Of a DNA stretch of 64,000 bases, positions 53,039 through 60,660 are shown piece after piece. Made by a program: the position numbers and the translations under genes. Origin of the DNA: Acidobacteriota bacterium (GTDB lineage: Bacteria; Acidobacteriota; Thermoanaerobaculia; Gp7-AA8; JAHWKK01); NCBI GenBank assembly GCA_019347945.1, contig JAHWKK010000001.1, positions 255,299 to 319,298 on the forward strand, written 5' to 3'. A model generated the notes under the pieces. The model did no database searches, had not been told where the DNA came from, and saw nothing but the letters and a program-made list of their open reading frames with translations. Each line of letters starts with the position of its first letter. Position 1 is the first letter of the stretch.

Positions 53039-53830
53039 ATGCCGTTTGCCGTGGGATTCCAGCGTTGGGAGCACCTTCTGTTCCTTCACTGGGAGGTGAA
53101 GCAGGAGCTGATTCAGCGCCGGCTGCCGGAGGGAGTGAGGGTCGATACCTTCGAAGGAAGCGCCTACGTGAGCATTCTTCCGTTCCGGATTCCGGAGTCC
53201 CGGCCCCTCCTGTTCCCGCGCAAACTCTCTCCGCTGCTTCCGGGCTCATCCCTCATCGAGCTCAACTTCCGGACCTACGTTCGGGGGCCGGGCGATGAGC
53301 CTGCAATCTGGTTCTTCAGTGTCGACGCTTCGAGCCCTGCGGCGGTTGCCGGGGCGCGGCTGATCTACCGGTTGCCCTATTTCCGGGCAGACATGTCTCA
53401 CACGATCGAGAACGAAACCTTCCACTTCAAATCGGTTCGCCGCACCGGTGCACCGGCGCGATGCGCGGTGTCGTACCGGCCATCCGGTACGGCGGCTCCC
53501 GCGATGCCGGGAACTCTCGACCACTTCCTCGCCGAGCGTTACGTTCTCTTCGCCGGATCCGGACGCCGGCTGCTCCGGGCACGGGTCGAACACGCTCCTT
53601 ATCCTCTGCGCCGAGCGGAGGTGGGACATCTGGAGGAGAACCTCATCGAGCTGGAAGGATTCGAATCCGCCAGGAGACTTCCGGTCAATCACTATGCGGC
53701 CGGACTGGACGTGAAGATCTCTGCGCCGGAACTGGTCCGGGCAGAAGACAGGAGCCAGGAATCAGGAGACAGGATTCAGGAAAAGCCTGGGAAAGACAGA
53801 GGTTTCGTCGCCGGCTTCTCTAATCGTTGA
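53039..53830 (+). CDS. DUF2071 protein (YqjF-like)
   Basis: A 263-residue protein. WEHLLFLHWEVKQELIQRRL, YVSILPFRIPESRP, ELNFRTYVRGP and PAIWFFSVDASSPAAVAGAR match DUF2071 (COG3361), related to the acetoacetate decarboxylase fold. Its function is unknown. The last 25 or so residues (AEDRSQESGDRIQEK) are encoded by a CAGGA array and are not part of the family. Confidence 0.82.
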   Translation: MPFAVGFQRWEHLLFLHWEVKQELIQRRLPEGVRVDTFEGSAYVSILPFRIPESRPLLFPRKLSPLLPGSSLIELNFRTYVRGPGDEPAIWFFSVDASSPAAVAGARLIYRLPYFRADMSHTIENETFHFKSVRRTGAPARCAVSYRPSGTAAPAMPGTLDHFLAERYVLFAGSGRRLLRARVEHAPYPLRRAEVGHLEENLIELEGFESARRLPVNHYAAGLDVKISAPELVRAEDRSQESGDRIQEKPGKDRGFVAGFSNR

Positions 53831-53938
53831 CGATATTGTCTGAAGCAGCGACCAGAGTTCCTGAGTCTTGCTTCCAGGTGCGTAGTTCGCTCCTGATTCC
53901 TGTCTCCTGATTCCTGTCTCCTGATCCCTGATCCCTGC
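53747..53938. repeat. Inverted pair of short tandem arrays after DUF2071
   Basis: A purine-rich array (53747-53780; units of CAGGAGACAGGAATCAGG type) lies inside the 3' end of the DUF2071 gene. Its reverse (53891-53938; TCCTGATTCCTGTCTCCTGA units) lies past the stop. At least 15 bases (AATCAGGAGACAGGA) pair perfectly. The transcript could fold into a long hairpin between this gene and dedA. Confidence 0.75.
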
Positions 53939-53973
53939 TTTTTTCCGGCCCGCTTCCGGCATCCCGGGCCGGC

Positions 53974-54609
53974 ATGGACTCGTGGATCGTCGACATGGTG
54001 AAGGCGATGGGGCTCTGGGGCGTAGCTCTCCTGATGTTTGTCGAGAACGTCTTCCCCCCGATCCCCTCCGAGCTCATCATGCCACTCGCCGGATATCTGA
54101 CGATCGCCGGTGACCTTCGCGTCTGGCCCGCGATCCTCGCCGGAAGCTTCGGGTCGCTCGCCGGCGCGTCACTCTGGTACTTCCTCGCGAAGCGATATTC
54201 GAAGGGACGATTCCGGTCATTCATCGAAAGGCGCGGTGTGTGGTTCGCGATGGATCTCGACGATCTCGACCGGGCACAGTCGTGGTTCGAACGCCATGGG
54301 AAAACCGCGGTATTCGTCGGCAGGCTCGTTCCGGGAATCCGCACGCTGATCTCGGTGCCGGCGGGACTGAGCGGCATGGGAATCGCGCCGTTCCTTCTCT
54401 GGTCGGCGCTCGGAACATTCGTCTGGACGGCTTTTCTGACGTTCGCGGGGCGATTTCTGGGCCAGCAGTTCGAACAGCTCGAACAGTGGATCGGCCCGAT
54501 CTCCTGGGTGGTACTCGGCGGCATGCTGGTCTGGTACGTGGTGGGTGTGGTGCGAAAGATGAGGAAGAGCAAGAGGGGCGAGCGAGGAGCGATGAGAGAC
54601 GAGCGATGA
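53974..54609 (+). CDS. DedA-family membrane protein
   Basis: A 211-residue inner-membrane protein with two family motifs: FVENVFPPIPSELIMPLAG near the N-terminus and GRLVPGIRTLISVPAGLSGM in the middle (SNARE-associated domain, PF09335). DedA proteins act as lipid flippases or support envelope homeostasis. The last residues (RGERGAMRDER) come from a GAGCGATGA array and are probably not functional. Confidence 0.9.
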   Translation: MDSWIVDMVKAMGLWGVALLMFVENVFPPIPSELIMPLAGYLTIAGDLRVWPAILAGSFGSLAGASLWYFLAKRYSKGRFRSFIERRGVWFAMDLDDLDRAQSWFERHGKTAVFVGRLVPGIRTLISVPAGLSGMGIAPFLLWSALGTFVWTAFLTFAGRFLGQQFEQLEQWIGPISWVVLGGMLVWYVVGVVRKMRKSKRGERGAMRDER

Positions 54610-54631
54610 GTGACGAGCGACGAGCGATGAG
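54566..54631. repeat. GAGCGATGA-type array at the end of dedA
   Basis: Degenerate units of GAGCGA, GATGAGA and GACGAGC begin in the last dedA codons and continue past its stop, like the arrays after hemG, GH94, GH1, asparaginase, the dehydrogenase and DUF2071. Confidence 0.65.
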
Positions 54632-54826
54632 GAACCGAGAAACGAGCTCCGTCTGATTCCCGATTCGTTCGGTCCTCCGAGAGGCAGGTCCCCTTTTTGT
54701 TTGGTGTGACTCCAACAACCCGTACGAGCTCGTCCGCTTTGCCGCCGCATCATTCCCAAAAGTTATTCGGCGTGTATCTTGCTACTTATTATTAGACACA
54801 TTCACCAAACGAAAGGAGAGCGAGAC

Positions 54827-55429
54827 ATGGGCTACGAAAGCAACAGACCAATCGGTACAACGAGATCCTCCGAGCTCGAGAGTGGAGGGGACGGCCGCAA
54901 CCGCACGCGGGAGGCGGCTGAGCAGGTCCGCGAAACGGCGCAGGATCTCAAGGGACAGGCGAAACAGAAAGCCCGGGCCAAAGGCGAGGAACAGAAGGCG
55001 CGCGCGACCGACGAGATCCAGATGCTCGCTACGGCGCTCCACGAGGCCGGTTCGAAACTGGATCGTGAAGAGATGGCCTCGGGAGGTTTCATTCATGCGG
55101 CCGCTGATCGGCTCGACGACCTTTCGACTCGACTCGACCGTCGCGACATCGATGGGCTGATTCGCGAAGGGCGCCAGTGGGCCCGCCGCCACCCGACGGC
55201 CTTCCTCGGAAGCGCGGTCGCAGCAGGATTCCTCGCTTCCCGCTTTCTCAAGGCTTCCGCCGACGACTCCGAGTGGGACGACGACTCTCACAGCGAGATC
55301 ACGAGCGGTCGGCCGGGATATGAGAGTGGCGTCGGAGCGGGACGATCGATGACCGCACCGGAAACCACCCGGCCCCGGACAACGACTCCCGCTATGGGAT
55401 CCCTTGCCGACAACGAAAGAAGGCCGTAA
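54827..55429 (+). CDS. DUF883/YqjD-like membrane-anchored protein
   Basis: A 200-residue protein. A charged helical stretch (about 20-110: REAAEQVRETAQDLKGQAKQ) is followed by ARRHPTAFLGSAVAAGFLAS, the single C-terminal helix of YqjD/ElaB-type proteins, then a polar Thr/Pro-rich tail. Such proteins are tail-anchored in the inner membrane, and some bind ribosomes in stationary phase. AAGGAG precedes the start. It heads a three-gene operon. Confidence 0.75.
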   Translation: MGYESNRPIGTTRSSELESGGDGRNRTREAAEQVRETAQDLKGQAKQKARAKGEEQKARATDEIQMLATALHEAGSKLDREEMASGGFIHAAADRLDDLSTRLDRRDIDGLIREGRQWARRHPTAFLGSAVAAGFLASRFLKASADDSEWDDDSHSEITSGRPGYESGVGAGRSMTAPETTRPRTTTPAMGSLADNERRP

Positions 55430-55833
55430 TGGAAGCGCACGATCGAAGATACGCCGAAGAGCACACCCTCGGCGAGCTCTTCTCGGAGCTGACGACTGAC
55501 GCCAGGACGCTCGTTCGCCAGGAACTGGAGCTCGCAAAAACGGAAATGCGCGAGAAGGCAGCGAAGGTCGGAAAGGACGCCGGCCTGATTGCGCTGGGCG
55601 GAGTGCTTCTCTACGTGGGAACGCTGGTGCTCATTGCGGCGGCCGTCATCGGCCTCGGCCATCTGATCGGGTACGGCCTGTCGGCACTCCTGATCGGAGT
55701 GGTGGTCGCCGGAACGGGGGCCGCGATCGCACTCGGTGCGAAGAAAGACCTCCAGAAGAGCACTCTGACTCCCGAGGAAACGAAAAAGACGATGAAGGAG
55801 ACGAAGACGTGGATCAGGTCACAGGTGCACTGA
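55429..55833 (+). CDS. DUF1469 (phage holin superfamily III-like, YqjE)
   Basis: A 134-residue inner-membrane protein. LFSELTTDARTLVRQELELA is the standard start of DUF1469, and two hydrophobic helices follow (GLIALGGVLLYVGTLVLIAA and LSALLIGVVVAGTGAAIALG). Despite the holin name it is a chromosomal envelope protein usually encoded beside YqjD-like genes. It overlaps the previous stop by one base. Confidence 0.85.
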   Translation: MEAHDRRYAEEHTLGELFSELTTDARTLVRQELELAKTEMREKAAKVGKDAGLIALGGVLLYVGTLVLIAAAVIGLGHLIGYGLSALLIGVVVAGTGAAIALGAKKDLQKSTLTPEETKKTMKETKTWIRSQVH

Positions 55834-56711
55834 ACAAAGAGGACGATGATCGCCGCTCTCGCGAGAGAAGCGTCGAGGACATCGAGCGCGACATTCACCG
55901 AACACAGAACGAGATGAGCCGGACGATCGATTCGATCCAGTACCGGCTCTCTCCCGACTACCTGAAAACGAGAGCGAGGATGCGAATGAAAGACACTTCG
56001 AGAGGAATCATGGACAGAATCAAGGAGAATCCGGGGGCCTCGGCCATCACCGGTCTCGGACTCTTCATGCTGCTTCGCGGCGGCAGTTCTTCGGAAAACG
56101 GCCGCGACGAGAATGAGGACTTCGCCTACGTCATGATGTGTGACACCTGTGGAGTCCCTGTGTACGAGCATCAGGGACGCAACCACGGATTCACCGAGCG
56201 GATGCAGGAGCGCGGCAGCGACTTCAAGGCGACCGCTCGTGAGAAGGGGAGCGACCTCAAGCACAAGGCGGCCGATGCGGCGCATTCGGTCGAAGAGAAG
56301 GCCAGTGATGTGAAGGACCGGGTTCAGGAATCAGCGGAACGGATGGGCGAGCGAGCTCATTCGGCGAAGACGCGCGTTCAGCAGACGGCTCGCAGGGCCG
56401 GACGCAGGACGCAGCGGAAATTCGAAGAAGATCCTCTCCTGATGGGAGCCATCGGAATCGCCGCCGGAGCGCTACTCGGCGCCCTGATCCCGGAGACCGA
56501 CCGCGAGCGCGAGCTGATGGGTGAGACCAGAGATGATCTGATGCGTCGCTCGAAGAAATTCGCGCGTGAGAAGGGCGAGCAGGTCAAACAGGTCGCCGAG
56601 CACGCCAAAGACGCCGCGGTCGACGAAGCGAAGAAGGAATCGAAGCGGCAGAACCTGACCGGCGCTGGGAAAGATCAGCAGCGACAGAGTCAGAGCGCGC
56701 CGACGATCTGA
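55809..56711 (+). CDS. DUF3618 protein with an inserted CxxC segment
   Basis: A 300-residue protein starting at GTG 55809. RSVEDIERDIHRTQNEMSRT is the DUF3618 signature. A hydrophobic patch (ASAITGLGLFMLL) and an unusual CDTCGVPVYEHQG segment follow, with two Cys and a nearby His that could bind metal. Next comes a long charged coiled region (KATAREKGSDLKHKAADAAH), then a membrane helix (LLMGAIGIAAGALLGALIP). It overlaps the DUF1469 gene by 25 bases and closes the operon. Confidence 0.78.
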   Translation: MDQVTGALNKEDDDRRSRERSVEDIERDIHRTQNEMSRTIDSIQYRLSPDYLKTRARMRMKDTSRGIMDRIKENPGASAITGLGLFMLLRGGSSSENGRDENEDFAYVMMCDTCGVPVYEHQGRNHGFTERMQERGSDFKATAREKGSDLKHKAADAAHSVEEKASDVKDRVQESAERMGERAHSAKTRVQQTARRAGRRTQRKFEEDPLLMGAIGIAAGALLGALIPETDRERELMGETRDDLMRRSKKFAREKGEQVKQVAEHAKDAAVDEAKKESKRQNLTGAGKDQQRQSQSAPTI

Positions 56712-56732
56712 ACGACGAAGATTTGAATGACG

Positions 56733-56776
56733 GGCACCGCTGGAGATGAACCTCCGGCGGTGCCATTACTTTTTTG
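56733..56776 (+). terminator. Intrinsic terminator of the DUF883 operon
   Basis: A 13-bp stem (GGCACCGCTGGAG with CTCCGGCGGTGCC, one imperfect pair) with a five-base loop is followed by ATTACTTTTTTG. It lies 21 bases past the DUF3618 stop. Confidence 0.9.
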
Positions 56777-56935
56777 TGGCTCGATTAACCGGTCCAGTGA
56801 GGGGTCGAGAGCTCGAGTCGTGCTGACCTGCAGCGCAGATCACCGGAATGCTCGAGCTCGCTACGCCTTGGGGTGGCGACGATCACGCCGATCACGCGGG
56901 CACACTCTGCAACGGTGAATCACGAGCCCCCGCCC

Positions 56936-57072
56936 AGATTCTTCGCCCGCGCTCCGCCGGGCTCAGAATGACGAATGTTGTGTTTGCGCGAAGCGACGAT
57001 CATGGACGAATGTTTGCTCTCGCGAAACCCAAACACTCGTCATCCTGAGCCGCCGAAGGACGGCGAAGGATC
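56936..57072. repeat. Inverted pair of the TCATCCTGAG hairpin repeat
   Basis: Copy at 57038-57072 (CGTCATCCTGAGCCGCCGAA, then GGACGGCGAAGGATCT) matches, in reverse, the copy at 44398-44429 over 32 bases. A diverged copy at 56936-56973 (AGATTCTTCGCC, then GGGCTCAGAATGACG) faces it. The whole gap 56777-57163 has no gene besides this pair. Confidence 0.8.
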
Positions 57073-57163
57073 TGACGGCAGGCCGTGAAAAAAGTGACGA
57101 GTGACGTTCAGCGCATAACATCCCCTGTAACCTGTTGATGCGCCTGCGAGGTATACTTTCTCC

Positions 57164-57382
57164 ATGGGTAAGCTGCTGGAGAAAGCAATCGAGGAGGCGA
57201 CCAGGCTTCCCGAAAATGAGCAGGAAGCCGTGGGGGCATGGCTTCTCGCCGAGCTGGAGTCCGAGCGGCGCTGGGACGAGCTTTTCAGTCGCTCAGGATC
57301 CGCGATCGAAAAGCTGGCGGAAGAAGCGATCCGGGAGCACGAAGCGGGGCATACCGAACCGCTCGACCCGGACAAGATGTGA
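57164..57382 (+). CDS. Antitoxin of a RelE/ParE-type pair
   Basis: A 72-residue acidic protein: MGKLLEKAIEEATRLPENEQ, EAVGAWLLAELESERRWDEL and a charged tail ending EPLDPDKM. This layout matches short antitoxins that precede RelE/ParE toxins. It shares a GTGA overlap with the toxin gene. A TATACT hexamer only 6 bases before the start hints at a very short leader. Confidence 0.75.
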   Translation: MGKLLEKAIEEATRLPENEQEAVGAWLLAELESERRWDELFSRSGSAIEKLAEEAIREHEAGHTEPLDPDKM

Positions 57383-57651
57383 GATCGCGAACAACCCGGG
57401 CATTCTGGAAGCAATTCAGGGAACTTCCACGCGAAGTGCAACGGCAGGCCGCCACTGCCTATCGGCATTTTCTCGAGAATCCCCGCCATCCGAGCCTTCG
57501 CTTCAAAAGGATTCATGGTTCCGACCGACTCGTTTCAGTGCGGGTAAGTCTGGACTACCGCGCAGTCGGAGTACGAAACAATTCCGATGAGATTCTCTGG
57601 TTCTGGATTGGACCGCACGACGAATACGAGAGACTGCTATCGGGCGCGTAA
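57379..57651 (+). CDS. RelE/ParE-family toxin
   Basis: A 90-residue basic protein starting at GTG. FWKQFRELPREVQRQAATAY, PSLRFKRIHGSDRLVSVRV, DYRAVGVRNNSDEILWFWIG and HDEYERLL match RelE-fold mRNA interferases or gyrase poisons. It is translationally coupled to the antitoxin. Confidence 0.82.
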   Translation: MRSRTTRAFWKQFRELPREVQRQAATAYRHFLENPRHPSLRFKRIHGSDRLVSVRVSLDYRAVGVRNNSDEILWFWIGPHDEYERLLSGA

Positions 57652-57689
57652 TGGGCGAGGGTGTGGCCGACGAACACGGATTAGATATT

Positions 57690-57914
57690 TCACCGATTGC
57701 GGAGACGCTCTGCTACTTCGGTCCAGGAGGACTCGGAGTCCGGATTCTGTTGACGATCTTCCAGCCGTCGATCCAACTCGCGGCGATGCTCGTTGGATAC
57801 AGGAAGCAACGCGGCGCTGGCGTCCTCGGCGACGGTGTCCCAAATCCCAGTGACGAGCTCGAGCCGCTCCTCGACAGTCAGCCGTTTCGCCTCTTCGAGA
57901 AGTTCAGGACTCAT
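57690..57914 (-). CDS. Orphan antitoxin of the addiction-module family
   Basis: A 74-residue protein. MSPELLEEAKRLTVEERLEL, VTGIWDTVAEDA and RRLEDRQQNPDSESSWTEV match the addiction-module antitoxin family (PF09720), which normally precedes a RelE/ParE toxin on the same strand. Downstream on that strand lies the opposite-strand toxin gene, so its own toxin is missing. Confidence 0.7.
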   Translation of the reverse strand: MSPELLEEAKRLTVEERLELVTGIWDTVAEDASAALLPVSNEHRRELDRRLEDRQQNPDSESSWTEVAERLRNR

Positions 57915-57964
57915 GGTTCAATCCTACCTCGGAACCGAATAGGCGCATAACGATCGAGGGGGTT

Positions 57965-58951
57965 TCAAGGGCGAATCTCAACAGCGGTACCGTCATCCAC
58001 GGCAGCCCAGATTTGGTCCATTTCCTTGTTGGTTACCGCGATGCAGCCGTCCGTCCAGTTCACGAGGCGATGAAGTCGCCCGAGAAAGGGAGCACGATTC
58101 GGGAGGCCGTGGATCATGATCAGGCCACCAGGATCAACGCCGGATCGCGCCGCACGATCGATATCCTCCGCGTTCGGATAAGAAATGTGGAGCGCACGGT
58201 GAAACGAGCTGTCCGGCTTCCGGTAGTCGACTACGTAGATGCCTTCGGGTGTTCGTTCATCGCCTTCCCGCTGTTTGTGGCCGACCGGATTCGCGCCGAG
58301 GGAAACCGGATACATCCGCAGCACCTGACCATTCCGAAGGAGAGCGAGACTCTGGTCGGATTTACTGATCACCACGCGGTCGGCCTCCACGTGCTCGTCA
58401 AGCGAATCGGCCGGCCAGTTCGCCCAAACGAGCACTCCGGCAACAACGATGAGAATCCCGACTGCGAAGAGGCGAAAGCTCTTCACTTTTTCCGTGCGGT
58501 ACGAGTCGCTAACGACTCGGGCATTCAGCGGCCCCGCAGCCGATGCAATCCAACCGAGACCTCCGCAGAAGCAAACGATCGATTCACGAAGATGTTCGGG
58601 TAGATCGTTAGCAAGACCCGACCCGTCGCAGAACTCACAGGTTTGGGCATCATCCGGGCGCTTCGGCAAGAGGTCCGTCAGCTCAGGATAGCGCTTTGCC
58701 CCCTGACACAGAGCCATGTTGATGATCCGCTGATCCTCCTCGATCGAGATCTCGTCAGGCTCGTCCCAGGAGAAGGAAACGATCGTCGAGTCCGGCCGCA
58801 ACGCGTAACAGCCTCCCATATCCAGAAACACCGGAAGGGCTTTCAACACCGCCGCTTGATCGCGAAGGTTCAGGGGAGGATCGGTAATCTGGATGACGTC
58901 AGCCTCATCTGAAGAAACGTATTTCTCCAATACTTTCTCGATAACATTCAT
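57965..58951 (-). CDS. L,D-transpeptidase (YafK-like) fused to a zinc-finger-like cytoplasmic domain
   Basis: A 328-residue protein. Residues 1-100 are an unassigned domain. C105-x2-C108 and C127-x-C129 (TCEFCDGSG, CFCGGLGW) look like half of a DnaJ-type zinc finger. One membrane helix follows (about 159-177, FRLFAVGILIVVAGVLVWAN), then a YkuD catalytic domain (190-328) with H281 (MIHGLPNRAPF) and C303 (NWTDGCIAVTN). This motif resembles YafK/DpaA more than classical cross-linking enzymes. The enzyme should act on peptidoglycan peptides in the periplasm. The fusion is unusual. Confidence 0.8.
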   Translation of the reverse strand: MNVIEKVLEKYVSSDEADVIQITDPPLNLRDQAAVLKALPVFLDMGGCYALRPDSTIVSFSWDEPDEISIEEDQRIINMALCQGAKRYPELTDLLPKRPDDAQTCEFCDGSGLANDLPEHLRESIVCFCGGLGWIASAAGPLNARVVSDSYRTEKVKSFRLFAVGILIVVAGVLVWANWPADSLDEHVEADRVVISKSDQSLALLRNGQVLRMYPVSLGANPVGHKQREGDERTPEGIYVVDYRKPDSSFHRALHISYPNAEDIDRAARSGVDPGGLIMIHGLPNRAPFLGRLHRLVNWTDGCIAVTNKEMDQIWAAVDDGTAVEIRP

Positions 58952-59011
58952 GCGGCAACCTTGAATTCAGAGTAGCAGAACACAAGGTTGCAGTCCGCTC
59001 GATCGCGTTTG

Positions 59012-59320
59012 TCATGCGCCCCGGCGGACGGCTGATGCCAGCGCCTTCTCGACAACCCTGGGCGCACGGGATGCAACGAGGAGCAGCGCGCGCGCAGGCC
59101 CCTCCGGTTGACGGCGACCTTGCTCCCAGTTCTGAAGAGTGGCGACGCTCACGCCGATCATGCGAGCAAACTCCGCCTGCGATTTCTTGAGTTTCGCCCG
59201 GATCGTTCGAACATCTTCGGGATCGAAGACAAACTGGCGTGAGGCCTTTGCCTTTCCACGATGGATCTTTCCCGCCTCCTTAACGCTCGCGGTGAGCTCA
59301 TCGAATAGCTCTTTCTTCAT
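59012..59320 (-). CDS. HTH antitoxin (HigA/NadS-like)
   Basis: A 102-residue protein. ASRQFVFDPEDVRTIRAKLK leads into a helix-turn-helix (KKSQAEFARMIGVSVATLQN, WEQGRRQPEGPARAL). It is encoded after its toxin with an ATGA overlap, the order seen in HigBA modules. It probably neutralises the toxin and represses the pair. Confidence 0.85.
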   Translation of the reverse strand: MKKELFDELTASVKEAGKIHRGKAKASRQFVFDPEDVRTIRAKLKKSQAEFARMIGVSVATLQNWEQGRRQPEGPARALLLVASRAPRVVEKALASAVRRGA

Positions 59321-59643
59321 CGGAACTCCTCCTTGACCAGCTGGCGAAGAATCCTCTTCTCCTTCGCCGAAAGATCATCACGCTCGCCTTTCGAATACGC
59401 GAGCAGCATGTAAATCACGTCGTCAGCTTGGTACCAGTAGTAGATGACCCGCGCGCCGCCCCTTTTTCCCTTTCCCCTTCCGGAATGTCCCCACCGGACC
59501 TTCCTGAGACCGCCCGTACTCTGGATGACAACGCCAAGCTCGGGTCGAAATACGAGAGCGGCCTGCAGTTCCGCGTACTCTTCGTCATCAAGGATTGAGG
59601 TGATCTGACGAGTGAACACCGACGTCTCGATGAAGCGAATCAC
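59317..59643 (-). CDS. RelE/HigB-type toxin
   Basis: A 108-residue protein. MIRFIETSVFTRQITSILDD, GGLRKVRWGHSGRGKGKRGG and ARVIYYWYQADDVIYMLLAY, then KKGE-like YSKGERDDLS, match HigB2/RelE-type mRNA interferases. The basic stretch RWGHSGRGKGKRGG is the usual RNA-contacting loop. It precedes its HTH antitoxin. Confidence 0.85.
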   Translation of the reverse strand: MIRFIETSVFTRQITSILDDEEYAELQAALVFRPELGVVIQSTGGLRKVRWGHSGRGKGKRGGARVIYYWYQADDVIYMLLAYSKGERDDLSAKEKRILRQLVKEEFR

Positions 59644-59784
59644 GAGTCAACGCTATCCGCCAATGACGTACTTGTCAACGGGCTCCGGGGATCGTGAATT
59701 CCGGCAAATGACGATCGAGGGTGGGTGGCCAGCGAACGCACGGGTCGCGTAACCACCGGGACCGGCCGGTCGTCGAGAGACGTC

Positions 59785-60660
59785 TCAGGGATTCTGGGGC
59801 GGGGCGGTTTCGCGACCGATTCGCTCGATCTCGCCGCGGAGCTGCTGGAGCACGGCGCGCTCCCCGGGGTGAGTCGCCATCGCCTCGTCGATGATGGCGA
59901 GCGCGCGCTCGGTCTGTCCCGTCTGGACGAGCGCGATCGAGAGATGAATCTGCGTCTCCAGATCGGAGGGATCGAGCGCGGCCGAACGCTCCAGCATCTC
60001 GATCGCAACGCCGGTCTGCCCCATCGCCATCCGGACCACCGCCTCGAGCCCGAGCGCGCGAGGATGCTCCGGCTGACGCGCAAGCACTTCCTGCGTCTGC
60101 TCGAACACGCCCACCAGGTCCCGCTGCGCCATCAACGCCTCGGCGAGAGCGATCCGCGCCGAAATGTCGTCCGGCCGCGAACCGACCGTCATTCGCAGAG
60201 CCGTCAGCTGGCTCTCCGGAGTCCTCTGGTTCATTTCGGTTTCCGGGATCGAGCCGGTGAGGCCTTCTCCCTCTTCGCGCGGATTCATCGACTGCCATGT
60301 CGCAAACGCGAGCCCGACGACGGCGAGCGTAACGATGACGCCGGTCGCGAAGCTGAGAAGCTGCGGCTTTGGACGGGCCGGCTCTTCTTCGATCGGTTCG
60401 CTCTCGTCGGGCAGCGCTTCGAGTTGGCCGAGCAGCGAGGCGAGCTCGGTCTCGAGCCGCGCCCTTTCCTCCGGCTCGCGTCCGAGGTCGACCTGCTCCT
60501 GAAGGCTGCGGGCGACCCGGTTGGCGTCGGCGCGCAGCCGGGCGGCTTCACCCGATTGCGCGGGAGTGAGCCGGCGGCTCCGGACGACGAGGACGATTCC
60601 GGCGGCCACCGCGAGAAAGGCGGTGATGATGGCCGGCCACCAGTTGATCGTTTCATTCAC
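59785..60660 (-). CDS. ccmI: Cytochrome c maturation TPR protein CcmI
   Basis: A 291-residue protein starting at GTG. It has an N-terminal membrane helix (WWPAIITAFLAVAAGIVLVV), a coiled region (about 35-75) and a second helix (LLSFATGVIVTLAVVGLAFA). The periplasmic TPR domain follows (about 130-285; ALAEALMAQRDLVGVFEQTQ, LETQIHLSIALVQTGQTERA). CcmI brings apocytochrome c to the haem ligation complex. It overlaps ccmH by 8 bases. The gap 59644-59784 shows no feature. Confidence 0.88.
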   Translation of the reverse strand: MNETINWWPAIITAFLAVAAGIVLVVRSRRLTPAQSGEAARLRADANRVARSLQEQVDLGREPEERARLETELASLLGQLEALPDESEPIEEEPARPKPQLLSFATGVIVTLAVVGLAFATWQSMNPREEGEGLTGSIPETEMNQRTPESQLTALRMTVGSRPDDISARIALAEALMAQRDLVGVFEQTQEVLARQPEHPRALGLEAVVRMAMGQTGVAIEMLERSAALDPSDLETQIHLSIALVQTGQTERALAIIDEAMATHPGERAVLQQLRGEIERIGRETAPPQNP

